A stretch of DNA of 64,000 nt from a bacterium (GCA_017645255.1 JAGCPI010000017.1:1-64000), one strand, 5' to 3'. Shown: positions 1 through 15,882, counted from the first letter of the stretch. The notes: generated from the letters alone by a model not told the origin. Numbers and translations are program-made.

Positions 1-159
1 CTAAATGGGTTAGTCAGAAGGATGTACAAAAAGAAAACAAATTTCAATGAAATTACTGATGAAGATATTTACAACTTACAAGAAAAAATTAACAACATGC
101 CACGTCAAATGTTTAATTGAAAATCGAGCAATCAAATTTTTGATGAAATAAAAAAATAG
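1..159 (+). CDS. IS30-family transposase, C-terminal fragment (cut by window edge)
   Basis: The frame is open from the first base and ends at TAG (157-159), giving 52 residues. The segment INNMPRQMFNWKSSNQIF matches the C-terminal end of IS30-family DDE transposases, where a similar INNRPRK..WKTP..F stretch follows the last catalytic Glu. Earlier parts of the DDE domain lie outside the window, so I cannot tell whether the element is intact. One Trp is coded by TGA (118-120), so the copy is adapted to code 4. Inverted repeats just downstream (155-257) fit the end of an insertion sequence. Confidence 0.85.
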
Positions 160-178
160 GAGTAAAAATTCTCCTATT
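155..178 (+). terminator. hairpin at transposase stop
   Basis: A perfect 8-bp inverted repeat (AATAGGAG / CTCCTATT) spans the transposase stop codon and is followed by a short T-rich run. It fits a weak terminator for the transposase transcript. Confidence 0.5.
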
Positions 179-197
179 TCTTGTATAATTTTCTCGA

Positions 198-231
198 AAT
201 ACAAGTGTTGCACTTGAACTTGCAATTCGGG
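198..231. repeat. possible terminal inverted repeat of the IS30-type element
   Basis: The stretch containing GTTGCACTTGAACTTGCAA lies 40-70 bases after the transposase stop, where the right end of an IS30-type element should be. TTGCACTT-type ends are common in that family (general knowledge). The left end is outside the window, so the repeat cannot be paired. Confidence 0.4.
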
Positions 232-257
232 AATAAAGGGACATTCATCCCTTTATT
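232..257. terminator. strong hairpin between the IS end and the PEBP gene
   Basis: A 10-bp perfect inverted repeat (AATAAAGGGA / TCCCTTTATT, loop of 6) lies between two convergent genes. A T-rich tail is clearest on the plus strand. It may also end transcription of the minus-strand PEBP gene that stops at 281. Confidence 0.65.
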
Positions 258-280
258 TTCATTAAATTGATAAGATATGC

Positions 281-808
281 TTAATCACTTGGATATTTAA
301 AGTTATATCAGTCATAAACAAGAATATGCGAGTGAAGTTTTGCTAACATTTGGTCTAAAAAGAATCCATCTTTTAGATCAATTTTTTCCACGTCTAAAGC
401 AAACAACACAATTGTATAAGTATGTGAACCATCAGGAGGGGTTGGTGCAACATACTTTGCTGCTTTTAGTAATTCACTTTGCGTTGGTTTTTTACCATGC
501 AAATTGTGGTAAGTAACGGTCGAAGTGGAATTTTGCCCTTGGGCAATAATTCCTTTTAAATTATGCGTTGCATCAAAGCCAAGTTCATTCTTGCTAATGT
601 TTGCAACTACTCAGTGGATAAAAGGAAATCCACAGACATGCGTTGCATCGTAATCAATGATGTACAAAGCATAACTCTTAGCTTCAGGTACGTTGTCTCA
701 CTTTAAAGGGAACGAAATTTCCCCAAATTCTTGTCCGCCACCAAAGTCGTATTGTAATACGTCGTTGTGGATGGCCACAGATGTAATATTTAAATTGCGT
801 TTTTCCAT
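281..808 (-). CDS. YbhB/YbcL-like phosphatidylethanolamine-binding (PEBP) family protein
   Basis: This is a cytoplasmic protein of 175 residues, the usual length for bacterial PEBP/Raf-kinase-inhibitor-like proteins. The family signature is visible as DYDATHVCGFPFIHWVVANI (canonical DPDAP...HWVV.NI), then a KYVAPTPPDGSHTY stretch and an LFALD strand. Several Trp are TGA, including one four residues before the short C-terminal extension that ends at TAA 281-283. The start at 808 is the first ATG after the dnaK stop (830), a gap of 21 bases, so it is probably cotranscribed with dnaK. The bacterial function is unsettled: ligand binding to an anionic pocket is known for the family, the physiological role is not. 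Confidence 0.85.
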
Positions 809-829
809 AATGATTAAAGTATAACGCAA

Positions 830-2632
<1,803 letters not shown>

Positions 2633-2687
2633 TTATATAAATTCCTTTCATTCACTAATATTATGTACTGTAATTATATATAAAAAT

Positions 2688-2714
2688 TTAGCACTGTAAC
2701 TAAAAAAGTGCTAA
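2688..2714 (-). promoter_or_regulatory. CIRCE operator (HrcA binding site) upstream of dnaK
   Basis: TTAGCACTG, a 9-base spacer, then AAGTGCTAA: this matches the CIRCE consensus TTAGCACTC-N9-GAGTGCTAA except at the innermost pair. It lies between the dnaJ-like gene and dnaK, with a TATATAAT-like -10 just downstream on the minus strand. HrcA repression of dnaK is established for this operator family. hrcA itself is not in the window. Confidence 0.93.
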
Positions 2715-2758
2715 ATTTTAAATTTATTGAAAATAAGCATAAATTGGATGAAAAAAAG

Positions 2759-3538
2759 TTATTTTTTCCGGTCGACAATTTTTCAAAGAATATAAATTAA
2801 TCCTAAGCCCCCAAGTCCAGCAACAATCACAATTCACATGATTACTTTAAGGATATTTTTGATTACATGTCATGCGGTAGCTCCTTTGCTAGTTGACGGT
2901 TGATTATAATATGGACTACGATTACTATTATTGCGATAATAATAGTAATCTTCTTCATCATCATTATAACCATATTTATTTTGGTAATAAGTATTTTGGG
3001 ATTGATAATTAGTACGCTGATTGGATGAATAACCACTATTCCTTGATGATTGGGTATTATTTCTATTATTAGTTTGATTGGTAGATGATTGATAAGTATT
3101 ATGATTGGTATTTTGATTATTATTGGTATAAAAATACGTATCTTCTTCATCCTCATCATTGTCATCTTCAGTTTGTTGAGCGTAATAAGAATTGAACATG
3201 TCAAAAAATTCAGGATCATCAAACACGCTGTCATAATTAGCATAAGTACTAGAAGAATTAGTATTGTTAGTGTTACTATCAGTACTATTTTCATCCATTC
3301 CTCAGGTTCCATCAACTGCCCCGTGTCCAAATTGATCATATAAACTACGTTTATCTTTATCAATTAACACGCTATAAGCTTGGTTTATTTCCTTAAATTT
3401 TTCTTCAGCGTCAGGTGACTTATTGACGTCAGGGTGATATTTCATGGCAAGTTTGCGAAAAGCTTTTTTAATTTCATCTTCAGTAGCATTTTTGCTTACC
3501 CCTAATACTTCGTAATAATCTTTTTTATTACCTACCAT
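2759..3538 (-). CDS. J-domain protein with Asn/Gln/Tyr-rich linker and C-terminal membrane anchor
   Basis: Read through three TGA-Trp codons the gene encodes 259 residues. Residues 1-75 are a classic J domain ([23 protein letters not shown] motif in [10 protein letters not shown]), so it should stimulate an Hsp70 ATPase. From about 80 to 220 the protein is low-complexity, very rich in Asn, Gln, Ser, Tyr, Thr and Asp. A single hydrophobic segment near residues 235-253 ([16 protein letters not shown]) is followed by a basic tail, the layout of a tail-anchored protein. The Gly/Phe region, zinc finger and C-terminal substrate domains of DnaJ are absent, so this is not orthodox DnaJ. A good Shine-Dalgarno (GGGAGGTAG) precedes the ATG. 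It sits between dnaK and a cluster of extra Hsp70 genes, its probable partners. Confidence 0.9.
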
Positions 3539-3593
3539 ATTTTCTACCTCCCTTTATGATTTATATTTTAGATTAACTAATTATTAATTTAAT

Positions 3594-3623
3594 AAAAAAA
3601 AGTGATTGTTGTAAACAATCACT
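3594..3623 (-). terminator. intrinsic terminator after the extra-Hsp70 operon
   Basis: On the minus strand AGTGATTGTT and AACAATCACT form a perfect 10-bp stem with a 3-base loop, followed by seven T. It lies 8 bases past the stop of the 525-residue Hsp70 gene, so the coiled-coil/Hsp70 unit (11532 to 3631) ends here, separately from the J-protein gene and dnaK. Confidence 0.88.
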
Positions 3624-3630
3624 AAAAGCA

Positions 3631-6329
<2,699 letters not shown>

Positions 6330-6340
6330 AATTAATTAGA

Positions 6341-7804
<1,464 letters not shown>

Positions 7805-7843
7805 TTAGTCCTTCTTTTTTTTATTTATTTGTTAAAAATGATT

Positions 7844-8629
7844 TTAATCGTTTCGATGATGAAATATTGATTTAAAAAAACGGATTAAACCACTTTCATG
7901 TTTTTGTTGTTCTAATTTGCTTTGTAATTCATTTAATTGGGATTGCAATTTATCATATTTATCTAACAATGAATTTCAATCATTAGTTAACTGTTGATTT
8001 TTATTTGTTAGTTTATCGTTATCAATTTGCAATTTTTCATTAACTTCTTGAAGTTTATTTAATGATGAAAGATCAGTGCTATTGGTCAATTTTTGTTCTA
8101 AATTTTTTATTTTTCTTTGCAATAACGTGATTTCAACCAAATACTTTTCATTGTTCGATGAAGAAGTAGAATGATTTTTTAAATCTGCTATTTTTTGATC
8201 TTTAACTTCACAATCTTTAATTAAAAGTTGATGTTTTTCAACAAGATTATTCCAATCATTAGTTAATTTTTCATTTTTGTTTTGCAAATTGGTAATTTTG
8301 GTATTAAGTTCATTAATTAACTGGGTGTTGTCTAAATTATCAGTTTTATTTTCTAATTGTTTTTTTAATTCAGAAATTTGCAAATTCAACTTGGCTTTAT
8401 CTGATTGTAATTCTTGAATTTGTTCTTGCGAATAAGCCCATAATTCTAAACTAATTCCACTTTCAGTTGGTTTTTTGGATGAATTAGCAGGTGGAATATT
8501 TTGAACTTGTTTTTTTAATAAAGCAATTTGGGCATTTAAATTAGCAATTGTTTTGTCTCGAACGGTGATGTATTGACTAAATTGCTCATCTAACTGTTTT
8601 AATTTATTATCAATGTCTTGATTATCCAT
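7844..8629 (-). CDS. short coiled-coil protein with conserved end caps
   Basis: 261 residues; not a family I recognise. Most of it is a Leu/Asn/Gln/Lys-rich coiled coil (e.g. KLQEVNEKLQIDNDKLTNKN), with no signal peptide and no membrane helix. An internal repeat is visible: KLTNDWNNLVEKH near the middle and QLTNDWNSLLDKY near the C-terminus. Residues 16-31 (QFSQYITVRDKTIANL) and the C-terminal GLIRFFKSIFHH match the corresponding ends of the 962-residue neighbour. The C-terminal motif is basic and amphipathic and could bind membrane (inference). TGA-Trp codons include one at 7973-7975, which a standard-code reading would take as a stop. Gap to the upstream gene is 14 bases. Confidence 0.85.
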
Positions 8630-8643
8630 AATGTTTTTTTTAA

Positions 8644-11532
8644 TTAGGTACGATGAAATAATTTTTTAAAGAATCGACCAATCGCAGTTCCTTGATGTGA
8701 TTCTTTATATTCATTAAATTCATTATTAAGGTTCGTTAATTTTTCTTGTAATGATTGATTATCAGTGATTAAATTTTCTCTTTCATTCTTCAATGCATTA
8801 ATTTCATTATTTAAAGAATCATTGGCTTCTTGAAGATTTTTATTAGTTAAAGTAGTTGCAATTAACTTAGAGTTTTGTTCATTAAATTGATTATTTAATT
8901 GATTAAATTTGACTTGATAATCACCCAATTGCTTTTTTAAATAACTAATTGATGCATCTTTATTAGTAATTGTTTGTTCTTTGGTATTAATGTCATTCGT
9001 TAAATCATCTTTGTCTTTGCTTAATGAACTAATTTGATTATTTAACCTTTCGATTACACTCGTTTTGGTATTTAAATCTTTAGTAAGTGTTTCATTTTGC
9101 TGTTTGAAATTGGTTTGTTCTTTCTTTAAATTTTCAATCTCACCATTTAAAGAATTATTATTTTCTTTAGCAGTTGCTAAATCTTTAATTAATGATTGTT
9201 GGGTTTGCAAAGATTTGGTATTTTCTTCCTTTAATTTATCAATTTGATTAGTTAAATCAACTAATTGTTGATTTAAATCGCTAAGTTGTTTATTTAGGGA
9301 TGCATTAGTTTCTTTTTCTTCAGTTAGATGAGTGGTAAGGATTGTATTTTTAGCACTCAAATCACTAAGTTGATTAGTAATTGTTTGCTTATCAGTAGAT
9401 AAAGTATTAATTTGCTTTTGCAAACTAGCGATTGTTTTATTATTTTCACTTATCGATTGTTTAAGATTTTCATTAAGGGAATTTAAATTAATAATTTGTT
9501 GGTCAAACTCGCTTAATTTTGTATTTAATTCGTTATTTTTAACAATTAATTCTTCTTTGTCATTTGTTAGATCATTAATCTTGGTTTTTAGATTTTCAGT
9601 AAGATTATTAACTTGGTTCAATTGTGCTAATTGTAACTGCAAACTATTAATTTTAGTATCTTTATCATTCAAAAGAGTTTGATTTTTCTTATTATCTACT
9701 TTTAAGTCATTAACTTGAGTTTGGTAAAAATTAACACTATTAGTTAAATTTAAATTATCAGCAGTAAGTTGCTCTTTTGTTTGTTGTAATTTTTTAACTT
9801 GATCAGTTAATGCATTACATTGATTTTCTAATTCACTATTAGGATTATGTTGCATTAATTGGTTGGTTAATTCTTGATTTTTAGTAATTGAATCAGTTAA
9901 CTGTTGCTTCAATTGTTCAAAAGCTAATTTTGTTTTTTCTTCATCAGCATCAATAATACTTTGTTCGTTTAGTGCATCAAAATCAACATCATCATTTATT
10001 AATTGTTTTTTGTTTGCAGGTAAAGCAATTAATTTATTGGTTTCCTTTAAGTTGTTTAATTCGCTAACCAAATTATTGATTTGACTATTTAATTTAGCAT
10101 TATCAGTTTCCAATTGGCTAATTTTAGATTTTGCTTCATCAAGGTGACTAATTTGACTATTTATTGATTGCAATTGCTTATTTAAATTAGCAGTAGCAAT
10201 TGTTAATTTAGTATATAAAGTGCTTAAAGCATTTTTATCGCAATTTAGTACTAAATAGCGTTGATTTAATTCTTTTAAACGTGCTTGTAATAAAGCATTA
10301 TCACGTTCTTTATTACTTAATAATTTAGTAAGATTTTTTACTTTATTGATTAAATAATAATATCGTTTTCCTAACGAAGTAATTTGGGCGACTAAATAAT
10401 TATTCTTGTCTTCTAGTTGTGCTATTTTAGTTGTTAATGAATTATCAAGTAATTTAAATTCATTATTTTGATTTAACAAACATTCGTTTGTTTTAGCCAA
10501 TGAAGTTAATTTTACATTTAAATCGTTCAATAATTGTTGATTAGAATCATTTTTGAATGATGATTCTTTATCATGATAATCATTTAATTGATCTGTTAAT
10601 TTATTAACTTGCGTAGTTAAATTAGCATTAATTGTAGTCAGGCTTGCTTTTTCAGATTTTAATTTTTGATTATTATCTTCTAATGATTTAATTTGCAAAT
10701 GATATTCTTTATTTAAGTTTTCAATTTCATTGTTATAGATAACTGATTGCTTTTTTAAATCTAATTTTGAATCATCTAATTTATCAATTAATTTGTTATT
10801 TTCGCTTTCTAAGAATTTAATTTTTGAAAGTAATTCATCATTTTGCAAATTAGTATTTGCTGCTAATTGATTTCTTAAAGAGTTAAGTTCATTTTGAGTA
10901 TTAGTAAGTTCTTGCTTATAATCAGTGATTGACTTTTGATATTTTAATTTAGCTAAATTGTAACCATTGATCTGCTTTTTTAGTGTCTCATTTTGTCGTT
11001 GCAATGAATTACTATTTATGTTAGCACTTGCAATTTCGCGAGTCAATTCTTCATTAATTTGCTTTAAATCTTGATGTGAATTTTTTAAAGCAGCTAATTT
11101 ATCTTTTAATTTCCCATTATCACTTTTGAGTTGTTCATTTTGATTTTTTACTTTTTCATATTGATTATTATTAGCAACTTGCAAAGCATTGTTATCTTTT
11201 GATTGCTTAATATTTTGTTGCAACAAAATATTTTTCGTAGTTAAATCATTATTTGCTTGATTTAACTTTATATTTTCTTCTTTTAAATTTTGAAAGTATT
11301 TTTGAAATTGATTTAGAATTGCATTTTCTTGCAATTTACTTAATAATAAGTTATTTGCTTCATAATTAGCTTCTTGTAATTCTTGATTGCGAATTTGCAA
11401 ATTAGCAATTAAATCATCTCGTCATTTAATGTATAAATCAAATTGTTTTTGTAAATCAACTAATTCATCATCAATTTGCTTTTCATTATCATCATCAAGT
11501 TTAATTACGTTATTTTTCTTTGTATGTACCAT
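8644..11532 (-). CDS. giant coiled-coil protein with the same end caps
   Basis: 962 residues and not recognised by family. Almost the whole protein is continuous coiled coil dominated by Leu, Asn, Lys, Gln, Ser and Thr, without globular domains, signal peptide or transmembrane segment. The cap at residues 30-45 (QFDLYIKWRDDLIANL) and the C-terminal GRFFKKLFHRT are shared with the short neighbour, so the two are paralogs differing in rod length. ATG 11532 is preferred over a later Met because the shared cap lies before it. Continuous alpha-coil of this length could span roughly 0.1 micrometre, a cytoskeletal dimension (inference). It is the first gene of the run leading into three Hsp70 paralogs. 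Confidence 0.85.
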
Positions 11533-11610
11533 TTTCTTAATTAATTAAAAAGATTAATTAATAAATTAATTTTATTTTGGATAAACAATGAAAACAATAA
11601 TTTTATTTAG
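11533..11610 (-). promoter_or_regulatory. AT-rich promoter region of the coiled-coil/Hsp70 unit
   Basis: The region upstream of the 962-residue gene is almost pure A+T with TAAAAT- and TTGTTT-like boxes on the minus strand, consistent with a promoter. I see no CIRCE sequence, unlike the dnaK promoter, so HrcA control of this unit is not supported. No clear Shine-Dalgarno precedes ATG 11532. Confidence 0.45.
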
Positions 11611-11645
11611 ACAAAAAATGACTTGCACGTCAAAGTGCAAATCAT
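11611..11645 (-). terminator. terminator of the 97-residue membrane protein gene
   Basis: On the minus strand an imperfect stem (core TTGCAC / GTGCAA extended by ATGA/TCAT) with a 6-base loop is followed by six T. It lies just after the TAG at 11656. Confidence 0.75.
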
Positions 11646-11655
11646 TTCTTTTATT

Positions 11656-11949
11656 CTAATACATTCTTTCATCAATTGCTGGTTGATTATCTTGTGCCAT
11701 TTGTTTAGTAATGGAATGCAATTTTACGGCAATAATAATATTTAGAATTCAGCCAGCATAAAAAATACCAATAATAGCAAGAATTAATAATAATTGCCGG
11801 TCTGGCACTCTTCTTTCATCAAGTTTTAACAAATCGATTACTAGCAAAATTTGAAAAATAAATGCTACTAAAAACGTAAAAATTAAAATTCAAAAAATAA
11901 TTGCCAACACTGCATCCCGATGGGCTTTTCTAATAATTTGAATGGTCAT
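11656..11949 (-). CDS. small two-helix membrane protein, paralog 1
   Basis: 97 residues of unknown function. An N-terminal RKAHRDAVLAIIFWILIF leads into a long hydrophobic segment. A short loop LLKLDERRVPDRQ and a second hydrophobic segment (LLLILAIIGIFYAGWI) follow, so a helical hairpin with both termini probably cytoplasmic is likely. The tail is polar. The next gene upstream (12071-12376) encodes a clear paralog: both carry AH/R..AVLAIIFW at the start and DLxKLDE in the loop, and both put LAIIGIFY in the second helix. Each has its own terminator. Confidence 0.8.
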
Positions 11950-12030
11950 TGATTTTTTCTCACTTTTTTAATATTAAGTAATAACCTTATTTAGTTAAAT
12001 AACTACTACATAATTTTATGATTTTGAAAT

Positions 12031-12065
12031 AAAAAAATGATTTGAATTAAATCAAATCATTTTTT
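12031..12065 (-). terminator. terminator of the 101-residue membrane protein gene
   Basis: A 14-bp inverted repeat with core ATGATTTGA / TCAAATCAT and flanking A/T pairs is followed by a T-rich run on the minus strand. It lies immediately past the stop at 12071. Confidence 0.82.
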
Positions 12066-12070
12066 AAGGA

Positions 12071-12376
12071 CTAAATTTTCTTCATTAAACTGTCGCATGC
12101 ATCCTTAACACTTGAACCAATTGAATTAATGTTGGATGGACGTACTTTAATTGCGATGTAAATGTCAAAGATTAATCCAAAGTAGAAAATGCCAATGATT
12201 GCTAAAATCATAAGCATTCCTCTATTTGGATAAGTTTTTTCATCAAGTTTTTGTAAATCAAAAATTAATAAAATTTGGAAAATTAAACCGATGATGCAGG
12301 TAATGATTAACAATCAGAAAATGATTGCTAATACTGCATGTCGGTGGGCTTGACGAACAACATCAGCTTGATTCAT
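12071..12376 (-). CDS. small two-helix membrane protein, paralog 2
   Basis: 101 residues; paralog of the 97-residue protein encoded just downstream. Residues 7-17 read VRQAHRHAVLA, followed by a hydrophobic stretch (LLIITCIIGLIFQILLIF), the loop DLQKLDEKTYPNRG and a second helix (MLMILAIIGIFYFGLIF). A standard-code reading would begin only at an internal Met because Trp-20 is TGA. The upstream stretch to ATG 12376 is included because the paralog aligns over it. Function unknown. It is divergent from mnmG across 174 bases. Confidence 0.8.
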
Positions 12377-12550
12377 ATCATTAATTATGATTAAGTAGGA
12401 AACAAAGGATTAATAACTTAACCAATTAATACTCCTTAAATTAAATAATAAAAATATTATAAATTACATTGATTTATTTTAAAGTAAAAAATAATTTAAT
12501 AATTGTTAATAAAATATACTATTTAATAAAAAATAAAGGAAGATGAAAAA
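12377..12550. promoter_or_regulatory. divergent promoter region, small membrane gene / mnmG
   Basis: 174 AT-rich bases without an open gene. TATACT/TATAAT-like boxes occur near 12513 on the plus strand, and AAAGGA at about 12535-12540 is the mnmG ribosome binding site. I see no riboswitch or strong operator. Confidence 0.4.
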
Positions 12551-14422
12551 ATGGAAAAGCAAGAATATGAAGCAATTGTAGTAGGGGCAGGACATGCGGG
12601 ACTAGAAGCATGTTTTGTTTTTGCCAACTTAAAGCAAAAAGTAGCCTTAATTACTTTAACTGAACAAGGCATTGGCAAAATGCCATGTAATCCATCAGTA
12701 GGTGGACCTGCTAAAGGAATTGTTACGCGGGAAATTGATGCATTAGGTGGGATGCAAGGAAAAGTAGCGGATGCTACTGCGATTCAAATTAAACTATTAA
12801 ATACATCGAAAGGACCAGGAGTATGAGCAATTAGGGAACAATGCGATAAGATTGAATTCCAAAAATTATTTATTAAATTAATTAAGGACAATCCCTACAT
12901 TGATTTAATTATTGACGAAGCAACTGATTTATACATTGAAGGAGATATTGTTAAAGGTGTTTATACTGCAAAACACGGCATTATTTATGCTAAAAGTGTA
13001 ATTTTAACAACTGGTACTTATTTGCAATCATACACCTTTAGGGGATATAATCGTACCAATGAAGGTCCGAATGGTTTAAAAAATTCCACTCATTTATCAG
13101 AATCATTAGTAAAATTAGGTTTTAAATTGCGCAGATTAAAAACTGGAACGCCCCCACGAATTTATACTGATACGATTGATTTTTCAAAATGTCAAGAAGA
13201 AAATGGAACTGATTTAAAAATTTGTTTTTCTCATTTCCAACAACGAATTCTTCCTTTAAAAGATCAAATTCCTTGCTATTTACTTTACACCAATAAAAAA
13301 ACGCATGATATTATCTGAGCAAACAAAAATAAATCAGCAATGTATTCAGGATACATTACTGGAATTGGCCCGCAATATTGTTTAAGTATTGAAGATAAAG
13401 TAACAAGATTTACTACTAAACCACGGCACCAATTATTTTTGGAACCTGAATCATTGTCATTGCCAACCATGTATCTGGGAGACTTAAGCACCTCAATGCC
13501 TCCTGATGTTCAAGAACAAATGATTCGTTCATTACCGGGGCTAGAAAACTGCAAAGTAGCAATTTATGGATATGCGATTGAATATGATGCAATTGATCCC
13601 TTAGATTTATATCCAACCCTTGAAAGCAAAAAATGACATGGTTTATATTTTGGAGGTCAAATCAATGGGACTAGTGGCTATGAAGAAGCAGCTGGTCAAG
13701 GAATAATGGCAGGAATTAATGCTTATTTAAAGATTCACCACCAAAAACCATTGATTTTAGGACGGGATGAAGCATATATTGGGGTGATGATTGATGATTT
13801 AACCACCAAAGGTATTTTAGATCCATATCGCTTATTAACAAGTAGGGCTGAATATCGATTAATGCTACGCAATGATAATGCTGATGACCGCTTATTAAAA
13901 TATGGTCATCAAATTGGTTTAATTAGTGAAGAAAATTGACAAATTTATTTGAAAAATAAAGAATTACTAGAATCACTCATTAATTATTTAAAAAATACAA
14001 CAGTTGGTCAAATTAAACCATTAAATGAACAAACTAATTATGAAATTTCCAATCTAAAGTTAGCTTCTTATTTATGTAGAGCTGACATGAGCATTTTTAA
14101 ATTAAAGCAATATTTACCATTAATGTATCAAGTATTAAACGATGATTGATTACAAAAAGTTGAAATCAACATTCGTTATTTAGGATACATTAAACGAGAA
14201 ATTGAAATGATTAATAATTTCAAAGGTCTTAAAGATATTGATTTAAGTTGAATCACTGATTTTAAACAAGTCCCAAATATTGCTACTGAATCAATTATTA
14301 AATTGAATAAAATTCGTCCGCAAACAATTGACCAAGCATCCAGAATTAGTGGAATTAATTTTAGCGATTTAGTTTACTTAAAATATTACGTCGAACAATC
14401 AAAAAAGAACCGCCATGACTAA
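12551..14422 (+). CDS. mnmG: tRNA uridine-34 carboxymethylaminomethyl modification enzyme MnmG (GidA)
   Basis: 623 residues. MnmG is the FAD-dependent partner of MnmE that makes the cmnm5 modification at wobble U34. The N-terminal dinucleotide motif [11 protein letters not shown], then the family stretches [14 protein letters not shown] and KTGTPPRI, are all visible. The C-terminal region with [18 protein letters not shown] is typical too. Five or more Trp are TGA. ATG 12551 is preceded by AAAGGA. It overlaps rsmG by 8 bases (ATGACTAA), the classic gidA-gidB pair. The partner mnmE lies at 40435 on the same strand. Confidence 0.96.
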
Positions 14423-15101
14423 AGAAGAATTTATTAAGTTCTTACAATCTATTAATGCAACTAATGAACAAATCAAGCAATTTGAACAATACAAGCAATT
14501 AGTTCAAATTGCAAATCAACATGAAAATTTAACTAGGTTATGTGACGAAGATAAGATTTATGGTCAATATTTTTACAATTCAATTTATCCATTTACAACT
14601 CTTAATTGAACTAACATTAATAATTTATTAGATGTTGGAAGTGGATCTGGCATTCCTGGAATTGCCCTTGCTATTTTACATCCCAATCAAAATTTGACAA
14701 TTGTCGAAGCAAATACCAAGAAAATTAATTTTCTTTCTGAAGTAGTAAAAACTTTAGAATTGTCCCATGTTCAATTAATAAATGAACGTGCTGAATCGAT
14801 TAGTGAAATGTATAAAAATTACTTTGACCTTACTACAGCACGTGCCGTAGCAAAAATCAAAGTAATCTTAGAATTAACAATTCCTTATTTAAAAGTGAAT
14901 GGAACTTGCTTACTTTTAAAAGGTGAAAATTGGCAGCAAGAATTAAAGGAAGCACAAGAAATTATGCAAGCACTAAGTGTGAAATTAGATCATGTGTTAA
15001 CTTACCAAGAAGGTAATAATGTTTCTTATGCTTTATTTTTTACCAAAACAAAATTAACAAGTGAAAAATATCCCCGCAAATGAACAGAAATTAAAAAATA
15101 A
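14415..15101 (+). CDS. rsmG: 16S rRNA (guanine-527-N7) methyltransferase RsmG (GidB)
   Basis: 228 residues, normal for RsmG. The SAM-binding motif LLDVGSGSGIPGIALAIL (around residues 75-92) and the following VEANTKKINFL are diagnostic, and TARAVAKI carries the conserved Ala-Arg-Ala. Translation is probably coupled to mnmG through the ATGACTAA overlap. The last residues (KWTEIKK) follow a TGA-Trp. The 3' end overlaps the convergent membrane-protein gene by 11 bases, so no separate terminator fits between them. Confidence 0.94.
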
Positions 15102-15882
15102 CTTCTTCAATTTTTTTAATTGATTTATTAATTTTAGTTTTAATTCTATTTAAACGATCATAAAAGAATTTGTAAGCGGACGAATCAGGTTTACAAAATA
15201 AAGAAACATATTTAACGTCAATGGTGCTGTGGGTAAAATAAAGGACAATACTGCTAATCACAAAAACACACGCATCAATGACAAGAATATAATAACATGC
15301 ACATAATGCTAAATCAAGGTTCATGGATGCGTGGTGAACTGCAATCGTAGCATTTACATCAGCAGGTGTCATCATTACCCAAGCATTTTCAATAAACATT
15401 AACAGCAAAACATGCAATAGTGCAGTTAATGGTAGCACTACTCAAAACGGAGTACGAAAACTATAGATTAAATTCCTGCGTTCGTACTTCGTTATTTTTT
15501 TATAAAAGTGAACCAGCAGTGGAGCTTGGTCTTGCAAATCTAAAAAGAAAGTAACCCCAAACAATAAAAACATTCACCCAACATATAGCATTTCATCACT
15601 ATATTTCACGTTATAAACAATGATCCCATTTTCATATGTTGGAACATATTCGTTATTGTTATAAAGCCCATAAAAATAACAAAAGATATAAAAGAACATG
15701 CTAACAAAAAACAAGAAAAAGACTAAATATTTAAAGAATGCGAATCACTTGTTATAGTTGTTGAAAATGTATTTATTGTTAGTATGAATTAATTGGTCAT
15801 ACCCTTTTTCATTTCAACCAATACTTTTATAAATTAAGACAGATAAAACTTTAGAAATAAAAAACTCAATTACAAATGCCAT
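15091..15882 (-). CDS. multi-pass membrane protein of unknown function
   Basis: 263 residues with about four hydrophobic segments: YLVFFLFFVSMFFYIFCYFY near 60-80, MLYVGWMFLLFGVTFFL near 110-126, an LPLTALLHVLLLMFI segment near 148, and a CYYILVIDACVFVISSIVLYF segment near 195-215. The C-terminal 50 residues are basic and polar (KTKINKSIKKIEEV). No family recognised and no catalytic motif seen. The frame is continuous through several TGA-Trp codons. It lies 12 bases upstream of ffh in transcription terms only as a neighbour (ffh stop 15895) and is convergent with rsmG. Confidence 0.75.

Noticed and set aside
2688..2714. CIRCE repeat as a simple terminator of the J-protein gene
   Set aside because: The 9-base spacer and TTAGCACT half-sites fit the HrcA operator; no T-run follows on the minus strand.
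2863..3363. Hydrophobic Ile/Met-rich open frames on both strands over the J-protein linker
   Set aside because: They are shadows of the low-complexity Asn/Gln/Tyr codons and lack any family similarity.
8644..11532. Coiled-coil rod as Smc or Rad50 family
   Set aside because: No Walker A, signature or Walker B motif at either end; the true Smc is at 46744.
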